Shown here: positions 1-12,424 of the stretch, piece after piece | How positions within the stretch are numbered: the stretch's first letter is position 1 | Layout of the letters: each line of letters opens with the position of its first letter | NCBI GenBank assembly: GCA_950097015.1 | Contig: CATNEN010000001.1 | Span: 6,991,501 to 7,055,500 of the forward strand | Reading direction: 5' to 3' | DNA: 64,000 nucleotides | DNA from: Macrostomum hystrix | Taxonomy: Eukaryota; Platyhelminthes; Macrostomidae | Program-made: the position numbers and the translations under genes | The notes under the pieces: generated by a model | What the model was told of the DNA's origin: nothing | Databases searched by the model: none | The model's input: only the letters and a program-made list of their open reading frames with translations

Positions 1-3000
1 GGCCCGACTGCCGCCTCGATTTCCATCCGAGCTGCTTCGCCTCGGGTTGACGGCCTTGCCTAGCCAGCCAGCTCCGCAGCCTCCGTGATTTGTATCAGCA
101 AATGTCTCGTCAGGGTTGTTGAAGCCGGGCTGTCCGTTGGAGCCACCGAAGCCTAATTTGGCGTAAACAGTGCAAACCCGGCTGTCTTTTCCGTTGACTC
201 CATTTGAACCCGCGGATCCTGCAGATTTTAAAAACAATCTTATCAGGCCAAAAAACGATTTGGTGGATAAGAAAACAGTAGCTGATGAAATGATAAAAAA
301 ATCAAGTAGAGAAACACAAGCTGCACTGTCCTATCACCATAGACTGGTTTCTTATCCACTTAATTGGCGCTTTTGTCTATGGTCGAGTGTAGTTCTATGG
401 CAGTGGCTGCTACTGCAGGATATGGCAGATTCTAAACGTGATTGACTTATTCTCGACTTGGCTGACAAAAGCAATAGTGGTCCTTGGCTAAACTGTCCAC
501 AACTTTTGGCCATAGACTTCAGGGGTCGGTGGCAGAGGGGTTAACGCGTTTGCCTCTCGCACCAAGGTCCCTGAGCTCGATTTCGCGGCGAGGCCACATT
601 CTTTTGGGGCGCAGCCGCGAAGAGAGAAGGCTTGGGGGCTTTTTATGCAATTTATGCCCTTGAGGGTCAATCTCCAATGAGGCACAGTGAACTATACACT
701 GCCTGACGATGAGAAAGTCAGGGCAGATGTACACACCGGTATGAGCGTGTGCCTGCGTACACCATCAGAGTGCGTGTGTGCTCAGGAGTCAGCAAAATTT
801 ACGGAATTTTTTTGGCCATAGACTTTTTAAGCGTGCACCGATGATGTATGGCTGCACGCTCAGAAAAAAAATTGTTTCACGCTCTACAATGTGTCCAAAA
901 GAGAATTGTTTTATCGTGAACCAATTATATTACTAGAAAATGATTTTTAGGACCTACAATGCTTGGGTGTTAGCTGTGTAGCACACACTGTGTTAGCTTG
1001 GAGCACTTCAATTTAATAATGGACAGTGGCAGTAAGGTCGAGTACTCGTACAACTGGGCAGCCATGCTTGCCAGGAAACAGTATCTTATTGATCAACACT
1101 ATTTTATTGCTGCAAGCTAGATAAAAGCAGAAATTGGGAGAAATCCCTGGTCAGAGGGAATGGATCTGACTCCCTACCATCGACGCAAAGTGAAGCTCCT
1201 CCGCCACCGCCAGCCGCCATCAGCAGCCCGCTGCCAGCTGCTCGATACACGAAGCTGCCTCCGCCACCGCCAGCTCCGGCCTTGTCGCTGCTGCTAGCAG
1301 AGCCTGCCTGACCGACCACAATGGTCAGCTGGAGACCGGCTGTCAGGTTGAACCTGCCAGCAACCAGAGCTCCTCTGCCTCCGAAATTATTGTTAAAAAT
1401 GTTGTCGCCGCCCTTGGCACCGGAGACCTCGATACGGTAGCAGCCGGTCATGTTGATCAGCACCGACTGAGTGACACCCAGCCTTCCGGTCGACGTATCT
1501 TTGAGTGTGATGGGCAGGCAGGGAAGGTTGGGAGAGCTCAGAAAAGTGAGCAGAGTTACAAGACTCACTGACGAAGCGACGGTAGCCGATCTGCCTGGCT
1601 TTGAGCAGCTCGCTGAATCCCTCCACCAGCCAGACTGCCGCACCGGCCTCGGCACCCACCAGTCTCCTCACGTGACACTCCGCTGGCCCCGGGACATTCG
1701 ATGCATCCAGCAGCCTGACGGCTTGGCACAGGCCGCTCATCAAATTCCAACTGAACGCTGCGCAGTCACGGAGCAGGCAGAGCAGGGAGCATTCCTGCAA
1801 GGATGAGCTCCCTGACACGGAGGCGACCTCGCTGCACACCGACGAGTGCAGAAGCAGAGGCGCCGGCGACCACTCGAAGCGGCGAGCGACGGACAGCGGG
1901 GCCACCGACTGCGGCACTGACGAAAGAAAGAGTAGAGCAGATCATGTGACACACACACTGTGTGAGCAGCAGATGGTGTGACACACACACTGTGTGAGCA
2001 GCAGATGGTGTGACACACACACTATGTGAGCAGCAGATCATGTGACACACACACTATGTGAGCAGCAGATCATGTGACACACACACTGTGTGAGCAGCAG
2101 ATCATGTGACACACATACTGTGTGAGCAGCAGATCATATGACACACACACTGTGTGAGCAGCAGATCATGTGACACACACACTGTGTGAGCAGCAGATCA
2201 TGTGACACACATACTGTGTGAGCAGCAGATCATGTGACACACACACTGTGTGAGCAGCAGATCATGTGACACACATACTGTGTGAGCAGCAGATCATGTG
2301 ACACACACACTGTGTGAGCAGCAGATCATGTGACACACATACTGTGTGAGCAGCAGATCATGTGACACACATACTGTGTGAGCAGCAGATCACGTGACAC
2401 ACACACTATGTGAGCAGCAGATCATGTGACACACATACTGTGTGAGCAGCAGATCATGTGACACACACACTATGTGAGCAGCAGATCATGTGACACACAT
2501 ACTGTGTGAGCAGCAGATCACGTGACACACATACTGTGTGAGAAGCATATTATGTGACACACACACTATGTGAGCAGCAGATCATGTGACACACATACTG
2601 TGTGAGCAGCAGATCATGTGACACACTGTGTGAGCAGCAGATCATGTGACACACTGTGTGTGCAGAAGATCGTGTGACACACACACTATGTGTGCAGCAG
2701 ATCATGTGACACACATACTGTGTGAGCAGCAGATCATGTGACACACTGTGTGAGCAGCAGATCATGTGACATACTGTGTGAGCAGCAGATCATGTGACAC
2801 ACTGTGTGAGCAGCAGATCATGTGACACACATACTGTGTGAGCAGCAGATCATGTGACACACACACTATGTGAGCAGCAGATCATGTGACACACATACTG
2901 TGTGAGCAGCAGATCACGTGACACACATACTGTGTGAGAAGCATATTATGTGACACACACACTATGTGAGCAGCAGATCATGTGACACACATACTGTGTG

Positions 3001-3360
3001 AGCAGCAGATCATGTGACACACTGTGTGAGCAGCAGATCATGTGACACACTGTGTGTGCAGAAGATCGTGTGACACACACACTATGTGTGCAGCAGATCA
3101 TGTGACACACATACTGTGTGAGCAGCAGATCATGTGACACACTGTGTGAGCAGCAGATCATGTGACATACTGTGTGAGCAGCAGATCATGTGACACACTG
3201 TGTGAGCAGCAGATCATGTGACATACTGTGTGAGCAGCAGATCGTGTGACACACAATGTGTTTGTGCAAAAGTTGGTGCTAAATTTTTTTTGTACTAAGT
3301 CTTACCTACTACCAGAACGGTTGCTAAACAGAACAAGAAGATGGACAAAAGCTTTGCCAT
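1..3360 (-). CDS. Secreted PAN/apple plus ALK-type glycine-rich protein, 5' part (runs off window)
   Basis: Four exons fit by splice sites and phase: 3360-3306, 1916-1569, 1498-1178 and 218-1, the last continuing beyond the window. All junctions are phase 1 with GT-AG borders. Exon 1 encodes a signal peptide (MAKLLSIFLFCLATVLVV). Exon 2 carries a cysteine-containing module like PAN/apple (CSEV, then LQECSLLCLLRDCAAFSWN and GLCQ). Exons 3-4 encode a glycine-rich region with runs such as AGAGGGGGSF and AAGGGGGAS, ending in GGCGAGWLG, as in the glycine-rich domain of ALK/LTK receptors. Extracellular function is therefore likely; whether a transmembrane kinase follows cannot be seen. Intron 1 holds a 1.3 kb minisatellite and intron 3 a SINE. 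The 70 bp intron 2 was chosen because it is the one that keeps frame. The family call for the glycine-rich part is fairly sure, the PAN call moderate. Confidence 0.72.
520..809 (+). mobile_element. tRNA-derived SINE (family A) with 16 bp target duplication
   Basis: The 16-mer ttttggccatagactt occurs at 504-519 and again at 810-825, flanking 290 bp. The 5' part looks tRNA-derived: an A-box-like stretch (gtggcagaggggttaa) and a B-box-like gagctcgatttc. The rest is a GC-moderate body without coding potential. It lies in intron 3 of the PAN/glycine-rich gene, on the opposite strand. Long perfect duplications indicate LINE-mediated insertion. Confidence 0.75.
1940..3262. repeat. Minisatellite, ~32 bp unit with shortened variants (intron 1)
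   Basis: Tandem copies built from gagcagcagatcatgtgaca followed by an ACAC...TGTGT stretch; shortened copies lack part of the CA run. A 396 bp block is duplicated (about 2540-2935 repeats at 2936-3331), recognisable because identical 71-codon reading frames appear at 2550-2765 and 2946-3161. Unit contains an imperfect palindrome CACACACTGTGTG. Confidence 0.95.
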
Positions 3361-3813
3361 GGATTAAACGCGCAAGTTTTGGCAACTCAATAGCTCTCTA
3401 ATAATCTGCTGGCGCTAGAAGCAGTCAATTTAAATGCGCCTGGGTTGCCATGCAGTTTTTATCTGTGAGCTGAGCACAGCTTATTTGTCGATGATTTACA
3501 ATTTGAGATAATTTTATTTTGCAAATTGCAATAACAGCGTTGAGCACATAGGCTAGACATCGTATTCAATTAACGTCATCGTTTGGTGCCTAGAAGGCCT
3601 TGAAATTGCTTTTTTATGGGAAATAACTTTTTGGCTTAATAAGCACCAGAAAAGGCTTTGAAATTATAACTGTCATGAGGTGGGACAGGGTTCTTTAATT
3701 GGAGTCCGGGCTCCTACAGCTTATCATGCTATAGGGTTCATTTGCTTTTTCTGATTATTTCGTGACGATCGCTATACGATCGTATAAACTAGAATTTCAT
3801 TAAAATGGAATTA

Positions 3814-4618
3814 GCAGATCATGTGAAACACACACACTGTGTGAGCAGCAGATCATCTATCACGCACTGTGTGAGCAGCAGATCGTATGATACACACACT
3901 GTGTGAGCAGCAGATCATGTGACACACACACACTGTGTGAGCAGCAGATCATCTATCACGCACTGTGTGAGCAGCAGATCGTATGATACACACACTGTGT
4001 GAGCAGCAGATCATGTGACACACACACACTGTGTGAGCAGCAGATCATCTATCACGCACTGTGTGAGCAGCAGATCATCTATCACGCACTGTGCGAGCAG
4101 CAGATCGTATGATACACACACTGTGTGAGCAGCAGATCATGTGACACACACACACTGTGTGAGCAGCAGATCATCTATCACGCACTGTGTGAGCAGCAGA
4201 TCGTATGATACACACACTGTGTGAGCAGCAGATCATGTGACACACACACACTGTGTGAGCAGCAGATCATCTATCACGCACTGTGTGAGCAGCAGATCAT
4301 CTATCACGCACTGTGCGAGCAGCAGATCGTATGATACACACACTGTGTGAGCAGCAGATCGTATGATACACACACTGTGTGAGCAGCAGATCATGTGACA
4401 CACACAGTGTGAGCAGCAGATCATCTATCACGCACTGTGTAAGCAGCAGATCGTATGATACACACACTGTGTGAGCAGCAGATCATGTGACACACAGTGT
4501 GAGTGTGAGCAGCAGATCATCTGACACACAGTGTGAGTGTGAGCAGCAGATCATCTGACACACTGTGTGAGCAGCAGATCATGTGACACACAGTGTGAGC
4601 AGCAAATCATTTGACACA
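3814..4618. repeat. Second array of the same minisatellite, trimeric pattern
   Basis: Same gagcagcagatc core and orientation as the array at 1940-3262, but organised as a roughly 93 bp trimer of variants ending tgtgac, ctatcacg and gtatgatac. It lies between the two candidate first exons (3360 and 4773). The gap 3263-3813 between the arrays is unique sequence holding exon 1 and a perfect 14 bp palindrome TATACGATCGTATA at 3773-3786. Confidence 0.93.
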
Positions 4619-4730
4619 CACGAGCATTAACGCCACAAAAAGGACACTGGATTTTGAAATTGCGCAAATATTTTGATCGCTGATGTTATAAACATAATTT
4701 CTCAATCTACAATGCACAGGTTTTACTTAC

Positions 4731-4773
4731 CAAACGCTGCAGCCATTGCTATGACCAAGAATGTTGAAGCCAT
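4731..4773 (-). CDS. Alternative or duplicated signal-peptide first exon
   Basis: ATG at 4773 opens MASTFLVIAMAAAFG, a short hydrophobic leader, and the exon ends at a consensus donor (GTAAGT at 4730-4725) in phase 1. That is the same phase as exon 1 of the PAN/glycine-rich gene, so it could splice to the exon at 1916 and give the same downstream frame. It is either an alternative promoter and first exon or the remnant of a tandem duplication of exon 1 with its satellite-filled intron. No other downstream exon in this phase was found between 4730 and 3361. Confidence 0.5.
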
Positions 4774-6265
4774 ATTGTCTAGGTGAAAGTACAACCTTCT
4801 CTTCTCTGATGGCCAGCAGATAAAATATTTATAATTTAGCCTTAACCCAGATTGTCACTTAATGACACTTACCTGAGCATAGTTTTAGTCGTGCACCTGT
4901 CACATGAGCCTTGATTGATAACCAAACGGCGCTCTTTGTTGAATGTCGAAACGTCTGAAGAGTTTCCTCGGCTGGGTAGATAAGGTGGCTTACTAGCTGC
5001 AGGGCAAGAGTAAACATATAAATTATATGTTTTCTGGCCGCGGATTTGCGAGTCCTAATCGATTCAAACTCAGACAAAAAAGCGAGTGAGATGGACACAT
5101 TTGTAGAAAGTGAAGCGAAGTGTCTGATGGAGATGCTGTCAGCTGCGTGGTCTAGTAAAAATGACTTGACTTTCATTTGCGCCAAAACCAATCTATTTTG
5201 GCCATTGGCTAGCATCATAGATTTTGTACAAGCACATAACAACCTACTTGTATCATTATTAAAAAGTTATTTCACTGTGTTTTAAATGCTATAATGTAAC
5301 CAGCGACCAAATGCTTCGATTCGATTGAGAAGTGCATAATAATCGAGATCAGCTTTAACGATCTAATAAGTTGGTTGGGAAAATCTCAGTTGGATTCCGA
5401 GTTGCGGGGGGATGGTGACGTCGCAATCTTCTTATTCAGGTAATTAACGAAAACCTTAAAAATCGAGCTCAAGCTATATATTCCAACAAGTCATCGACAA
5501 CAAGTGGTCCTTCATATAATCACCACCTCGAATAGCGGAGAATTTTTTCAATAAAATTTTCAAAACAGGTAAGCAGGTTGGTAATACCACTATCAGCACA
5601 TGTTCTTGACGCAAAATTTAGTATGCACTTTATCCAAGTTCTTATTTAGTTAAAATGTCACCGGTAAATCGTATACTTTACTACTTTAACAAACGAAACT
5701 ATATTTCAATGATTATTCTCTAAAAATACTTGCTTAGGCTTGATAAATTTTGCCATAGCACTTGAAAAACATTTTTTTGATTCGACACTTGAGGGCACGA
5801 ATATAGGGATTTGATCTAGTTTAAGATAGCAAACTAGTAGAAATGCAAAAAACAGCTCTCTAGATTCGTGTGCTTTTTAAACTTAAGTAGACTCTAAGTC
5901 GAGTTGAGTTCACATAGAAGTTCCGTTAAAAAAAGATTTTCTTATTAGTCAACTTGTTTCTTGATTTCAAATCCTGCATGAAAACCTCATGATTTTTTAT
6001 TTCATAAATTTTGGTTCTATTTTAAACTCAACTGCTGATTGACAATAGTATTACTTTGCATTGTATTACAATTCGAATTGAATTTTTTTAGAGTTTCTGA
6101 TAGATTTAAAATGTATCTTAAATTGAATACAGCTTAATTCCACACTTAGACCAATTATACTTCTCCATAATTTTCCTTTTAGTTGGAGGGTTATTATTCA
6201 TTACTGTTGATTTGATGCTTTCTGACATCTAAATTATCTAATTTAGGTTAGATTTTCAAAGCGAA
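4774..6265. other. Spacer and putative 5' region of VPS26
   Basis: AT-rich, mostly unique sequence between divergent genes. Short open frames on both strands around 4859-5285 overlap each other, have no recognisable domain and are probably chance. A strong donor context (AACAG|GTAAGC) at 5568/5569 and an acceptor-like tctaatttag just before the VPS26 start suggest a non-coding first exon ending at 5568, or a trans-splice acceptor; this is inference. Confidence 0.4.
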
Positions 6266-9200
6266 ATGGTAAGTGATATTATCTTACATCTTCTAATTTA
6301 TAATGATCCTACAACAATTTTTTTAAATTTACTTTTGCGCAACCTTTTTGGTGACTGTTTAATAAAACCATTTATGCAACTTTATGCAACTAATTTATGA
6401 AACTCATTTATAGAAGCTTCAAGATGGCAGCTCAAAGCAATGTGGTATAGAATAAAATGAAAATATCTACAATGACAGTAGATATATCTATTATCAGTTG
6501 ATGCAGGATTAAAAAATCTTAATATATATAGTTCTCAAATAAAATAACAACCACTGCATATTAGAAACTATAGTAGTGTTGTAGGCCCAGCTTCTTAATA
6601 AATGACTTTATCCCAATGTTGTCACCAAAGTTGTCCTAGGGTTAAATGCTATTCTAACTTTATTTTCACAATGCCACCAAAGTTGTTATTTCTATTTTTT
6701 CTTTTATATCCTACAAAAGTTGTTTACAAAACTATTTTAATGTAATTTCCAAGTAAGTTCAATAGTTTCTTAGAATTGTTCTCTGAGAATGTATTTTATA
6801 TATTTAAAATAATCTCTTGGTATGGTATTTAGTTATTCTGGCCAATTACTTTATAGTATGTATGTATTTCTGAGTATGGGCTTTGATCTCAATTGTACAG
6901 CAATACTTTCTACTTTTCTCTCTTGAATTTTCTTTGTATTCATCTCTATGTTTTATAAAGAATGAAAGAACACTTCTGAGTATTGTATACAAAGTTTGTA
7001 TAAAACCACAAGTTAATTTCTTTTGCTAAAGTCAGCTGTATTTTACAGTATTTATACTTACGGTGTAATAAAAATGGTGGAAACAATTGAGCAAAGTATT
7101 TTAATAGAAATTTCAGATTCAGTTTCTACATCCTAATCTCAAATATTAATCATAGGACACACTCAGATAAACAAAACAGTGCAAAATTAGTATATAGACA
7201 ACTTAATGTCTATCTCAATGCACATTCATGTTCATTCATGTTTTTATGTATATACTTTAAAAAAGCAAATTATATAATGTCTAAATGATAGAACTTTTAC
7301 CTTTAATTTATTCATTTTGTGGAAGAATAATTCAAGGTTTTATTATTTTAACTGTTTTAAATGGTTAATTCATTTCATGATAATTTTTTACTTTTTTAAC
7401 AGAGTTTTTTCGGCCTAGTTGGACAAGTGGCAGACATTGAAATAGTACTGGATGCCCAAGAGAGTCGAAAGACTGCAGAACTCAAATTGGAAGATGGCAA
7501 AAAGGAACGATTGCCATTGTACTTTGATGGCGAGAGCGTCTCTGGCAAAGTCAACATCCTAATTAAGAAGTCTGGCACAAAGCTGGAGCATCAGGGTATC
7601 AAAATTGAATTTGTTGGTCAAATAGGTGAGTTTATCTTAATAATAGTTAGATTTAGTGCTTCCACTGTATATGTAAATTAATAATTCGCTGATCACTCTG
7701 CAGACCTGTACTTTGATCGCGGCAATCGGCACGAGTTTATCTCCATGGTTCGCGAGCTGGCGCGTCCCAGCTTGCTCAGCCAGGCAGCCAGCTATGGCTT
7801 TGAGTTTGTCAATGTTGAGAAGCCCTACGAGAGCTACTCAGGTGCCAATGTGAGACTCAGGTGAGAATTCTTATTCAGGTTGAACACTGAAACCCAAGAC
7901 AAGCATAATCCAAGACCTCAAGCCTACAACCTGAACATCAAGCTTGTAACCCTGAACCCCAACCCTATACCCCTGAACCCCAAGTCTATAACCTTAAACC
8001 CCAAACTCTGAACCTAAGTCTTTACCCCTGAACCCCAAGTCTATAACCTTAAACCCCAAACTCTGAACCTAAGTCTTTACCCCTGAACCCCAAGTCTAAA
8101 ACCCTGAACCCCAATTTAAAACCCTTAAACCCCAAGCCTATAACCCTGAACCCTAAGCCTATAACCCTGAATCCCAAGCCTATAAACCTGAACCCCAAGC
8201 CTTCAGACCTGAAACCCAAGCCTTCAGACCTGAACGCCAAGCCTTCAGACCTGAATGCCAAGCCTTCAGACCTGAACCCCAAGCCTATAAACCTGAACCC
8301 CAAGCCTATAAACCTGAACTCCAAGCCTATAAACCTGAACCCCAAGCCTATAAACCTGAACCCCAAGCCTATAAACCTGAACTCCAAGCCTATAAACCTG
8401 AACTCCAAGCCTATAAACCTGAACTCCAAGCCTATAAACCTGAACCCCAAGCCTATAAACCTGAACTCCAAGCCTATAAACCTGAACCCCAAGCCTATAA
8501 ACCTGAACTCCAAGCCTATAAACCTGAACCCCAAGCCTATAAACCTGAACCCCAAGCCTATAAACCTGAACTCCAAGCCTATAAACCTGAACCCCAAGCC
8601 TATAAACCTGAACCCCAAGCCTATAAACCTGAACTCCAAGCCTATAAACCTGAACTCCAAGCCTATAAACCTGAACCCCAAGCCTATAAACCTGAACTCC
8701 AAGCCTATAAACCTGAACCCCAAGCCTATAAACCTGAACCCCAAGCCTATAAACCTGAACCCCAAGCCTTCAGACCTGAACCCCAAGCCTATAAACCTGA
8801 ACCCCAAGCCTATAAACCTGAACTCCAAGCCTATAAACCTGAACCCCAAGCCTATAAACCTGAACCCCAAGCCTATAAACCTGAACCCCAAGCCTTCAGA
8901 CCTGAACCCCAAGCCTACAGCCCGGAACCCAAAATCGAAAATATCTAAAGTTCTCGCATAAAAACTTTCCTCGCAGATACTACTTGCGCGTGACAGTAGT
9001 AAAACGACTAAGCGACCTAGTCAAAGAGCAGGATATCTGCGTGCATACAATGGCTCAGTATCCGGATCTAAACAGCAGCATCAAAATGGAGGTTGGCATC
9101 GAGGACTGCCTGCACATTGAATTCGAATACAACAAATCCAAGTATCATCTGAAGGACGTCATAGTGGGCAAAATTTTCTTCTTATTGGTTAGAATTAAAA

Positions 9201-10887
9201 TCCGTCACATGGAGGTGCAAATTATTCGCCGCGAGTTGGCAGGCGCCGGGCCGGCTGCTTTGAACGAAAGTGAAACTTTGGCCAAATTCGAAATCATGGA
9301 CGGCGCCCCGGTTCGAGGCGAGTCGATTCCAATCAGATTGTTTCTGAGCGGCTACGATTTGACGCCTTCTATGCGCGATGTAAATAAGAAATTCTCCGTC
9401 AAATACTACCTCAACCTGGTCCTGGTGGACGAGGAGGACAGGCGATATTTTAAGCAGCAGGTAAAATTTCGACTTGCTCAGGTAGATTGGTATTTGGGAA
9501 GGTAGATTGGGATTTGTGGATGTAGATTGGGATTTGTGGAGGTAGATTGGGATTTGTGCTGGTAGATTGGGATTTGTGGAGGTAGATTGGGATTTGTGCT
9601 GGTAGATTGGGATTTGTAGAGGTAGATTGGGATTTGTAGAGGTAGATTAGGATTTGGGGAGGTAGATTGGGATTTGTAGAGGTAGATTGGGATTTGTGGA
9701 GGTAGATTGGGATTTGTAGAGGTAGATTGGGATTTGTGCTGGTAGATTGGGATTTGTGCTGGTAGATTGGGATTTGTGCTGGTAGATTGGGATTTGTGCT
9801 GGTAGATTGGGATTTGTGCTGGTAGATTGGGATTTGTGCTGGTAGATTGGGATTTGTGGAGTTAGATTCGGGTTTGTGCTGGTAGATTGGGATTTGTAGG
9901 GGTAGATTGGGATTTGTGCTGGTAGATTGGGATTTGTGCTGGTAGATTGGGATTTGTGGAGGTAGATTGGGATTTGTGGAGTTAGATTGGGGTTTGTGGA
10001 GGTAGATTGGGATTTGTAGACGTAGATTGGGATTTGTGCTGGTAGATTGAGAATTGTGCTGGTAGATTGGGATTTGTGGAGGTAGATTGGGATTTGTAGA
10101 CGTAGATTGGGATTTGTGCTGGTAGATTGGGATTTGTGCTGGTAGATTAGGATTTGGTGGGGTAGATTAGGATTTGGTGGGGTAGATTAGGATTTGGTGG
10201 GGTAGATTAGGATTTGGTGGGGTAGATTGGGATTTGGTGAGGTAGATTGGGATTTGTGCTGGTAGATTGGGATTTGTGAAGTTAGATTGGGGTTTGTGCT
10301 GGTAGATTAGGATTTTTGGAGGTAGATTTGAAAATGTTGTTCTTATTTAGACAAAGGGAAGATTTCGGGACAGAAATGGAAATAAATTTACTTTATGGAG
10401 AGTGGAAGGTGATTTGAAGAGAATGTTGCACAGATAATAATTTATAGAGACTATAGAATCTTTGAGGGATTGAAAAGTGCGAAGGGATAGGTTTTTTCCA
10501 TGCACTTGAGGGACATTGCGAATCGTCAAACTACTCAGTTGGGCTCAACACTCTGACCGGTTACTCACCTTGTCACAGGAGGTAACTCTGTTTCGCAAAG
10601 CCGAGAAACGTCGAAGGATAATCGCCAACAGCTACATCGAACAGGCGATCTTTCATCACAGAACTGCCCAGTTTGGTCAGCAGCAGCAGCAGCAGCAGCA
10701 GACGCCTCCCTTGTTATCGCCAGACGAGGCAGCCGCTGCGGCTATCGATCAGCGTCCGGTGGAAGACAGTCCCGAGCTCGAATCCGGATCGACCCACGTC
10801 TCGCCAGCGATGCAGACGCAGTCAACAATGACTGCTGGAATGTGCAAGGATGTACTTGGCGAGGATGAAGACGATGAAGACTATTGA
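6266..10887 (+). CDS. VPS26: VPS26 retromer subunit, complete, five exons
   Basis: Exons 6266-6268 (only the ATG), 7403-7625, 7704-7860, 8977-9460 and 10579-10887 join in frame to 391 residues, against about 330 for VPS26A/B. The protein follows the arrestin-like family closely: MSFFG start, [60 protein letters not shown] and [23 protein letters not shown]26 forms the cargo-recognition trimer with VPS35 and VPS29 on endosomes and returns receptors to the Golgi or surface. The conserved body ends in exon 5 at the [10 protein letters not shown] segment; the extra tail has a run of eight glutamines, a serine/proline-rich stretch and an acidic end (GEDEDDEDY). Introns 3 and 4 and the 3' flank are each packed with a different minisatellite, yet coding exons are intact and well conserved. 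Confidence 0.95.
7875..8935. repeat. Minisatellite, 21 bp unit (VPS26 intron 3)
   Basis: About 40 clean copies (from ~8100) built on cctgaaccccaagcctataa, preceded by degenerate copies from 7875. Variants alternate ccc/tcc and tataa/ttcag. Because 21 is a multiple of three, one antisense frame stays open for 287 codons (8912-8049); it is a by-product, not a gene. The array fills nearly the whole intron and ends 42 bp before the next exon. Confidence 0.95.
9478..10327. repeat. Minisatellite, 20 bp unit (VPS26 intron 4)
   Basis: About 42 head-to-tail copies of ggtagattgggatttgtgct with variant endings gga, aga and gtgg. It begins 17 bp after the donor at 9461 and stops about 250 bp before exon 5. 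Confidence 0.95.
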
Positions 10888-10917
10888 TGACCTATTTGAA
10901 TATTGATTCTAAAAAAA

Positions 10918-11905
10918 TAGATCTCAATCCCAACTTCTGGCATCTGAATCCCAACTTCTGGCATCTGAATCCCAACTTCTGACATCTGAATCCCAACTTC
11001 TGGCATCTGAATCCCAACTTCTGGCATCTGAATCCCAACTTCTGACATCTGAATCCCAACTTCTGGCATCTGAATCCTAACTTCTGGCATCTGAATCCCA
11101 ACTTCTGGCATCTGAATCCCAACTTCTTGCATCTGAATCCCAACTTCTGGCATCTGAATCCCAACTTCTGGCATCTGAATCCCAACTTCTGGCATCTGAA
11201 TCTCAACTTCTGGCATCTGAATCCCAACTTCTGACATCTGAATCCCAACTTCTGGCATCTGAATCTCAACTTCTGACATCTGAATCCCAACTTCAGACAT
11301 CTGAATCCCAACTTCTGGCATCTGAATCCCAACTTCTGGCATCTGAATCCCAACTTCTGGCATCTGAATCCCAACTTCTGACATCTGAATCCCAACTTCT
11401 GGCATCTGAATCCCAACTTCTGGCATCTGAATCCCAACTTCTGGCATCTGAATCCCAACTTCTGGCATCTGAATCCCAACTTCTGGCATCTGAATCCCAA
11501 CTTCTGGCATCTGAATCTCAACTTCTGGCATCTGAATCCCAACTTCTGGCATCTGAATCCCAACTTCTGGCATCTGAATCCCAACTTCTGGCATCTGAAT
11601 CCCAACTTCTGGCATCTGAATCCCAACTTCTGACATCTGAATCCCAACTTCTGGCATCTGAATCTCAACTTCTGACATCTGAATCCCAACTTCTGACATC
11701 TGAATCCCAACTTCTGGCATCTGAATCCCAACTTCTGGCATCTGAATCCCAACTTCTGACATCTGAATCCCAACTTCTGACATCTGAATCCCAACTTCTG
11801 GCATCTGAATCCTAACTTCTAAGAACTAAATCCCAACTTTTAGTAACTGAATCCCAACTTTTTGTAACTGAATCCCAACTTTTAGTAACTGAATCCCAAC
11901 TTCTA
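10918..11905. repeat. Minisatellite, 21 bp unit (VPS26 3' flank or UTR)
   Basis: About 46 copies of a unit containing cccaacttctggcatctgaa, starting 30 bp after the VPS26 stop. Two overlapping antisense frames stay open through the whole array (about 300 codons each), a consequence of the 21 bp period. The last copies (11820-11905) degenerate into a tagtaactgaatccc variant. Confidence 0.95.
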
Positions 11906-12424
11906 AGTCTTAACTACGGAAATCCGAATGACATCTTTAATAGAATCCATTTTAGAATTTCCAATTTTACAAATGTAAATCTTATATTTAGATTTATAGA
12001 TTACAGATGAAAAATTTAATATTTAAATATCTATGGAACCAAATGATCATGTTCAAACTTTTAAATGGACTTTTAAAAAATTATATTTACACTTGTCAAA
12101 GTTTTTTTCGAATCACAAAACTTAACTATCTGAATAATGTGTTTCTTGTTCTCAATGCAATTTTTTAACATACATTTATGACTTCCGACAAAAGGCATCA
12201 GTATTTTTATGGTCCCGTAATTGTCTATAATTATCAAAGCAATAAAAAAATTAACTATCTCAAAACTTTGATTTTCCTCTGATTTTTACTTTTTGTTGTT
12301 GTTTGTTTTTGCTGTTTTTTGTCATCTTTTGTCATGTTGGCTGTTGCTTTGTCTCTTGCCTGAACCATTTGTACTTTTTAAACGTAAACAGAAAAATTTA
12401 ACCTTTTAATCTCAATTTTCTAAT
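11906..12424. other. AT-rich spacer
   Basis: Unique AT-rich sequence with T-runs between two minisatellites. An AATAAA at 12239-12244 could serve a long VPS26 3' UTR, but nothing shows that it does. No gene seen. Confidence 0.4.

Noticed and set aside
1536-1568. A 32 bp intron between exons 2 and 3 of the PAN/glycine-rich gene
   Set aside because: That acceptor breaks the frame; the acceptor at 1499 gives a 70 bp intron and keeps it.
4859-5285. Overlapping 127- and 79-codon frames on opposite strands
   Set aside because: No domain, no splice support, and mutual overlap suggests chance.
8049-8912. 287-codon minus-strand frame of GLGFRFI-type repeats
   Set aside because: Produced by a 21 bp intronic minisatellite whose period is a multiple of three; lies in a VPS26 intron and has no protein-like composition.
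10881-11804. Two overlapping ~300-codon minus-strand frames of repeated heptads
   Set aside because: Both read the same 21 bp array in different frames; no start context, splice support or family.
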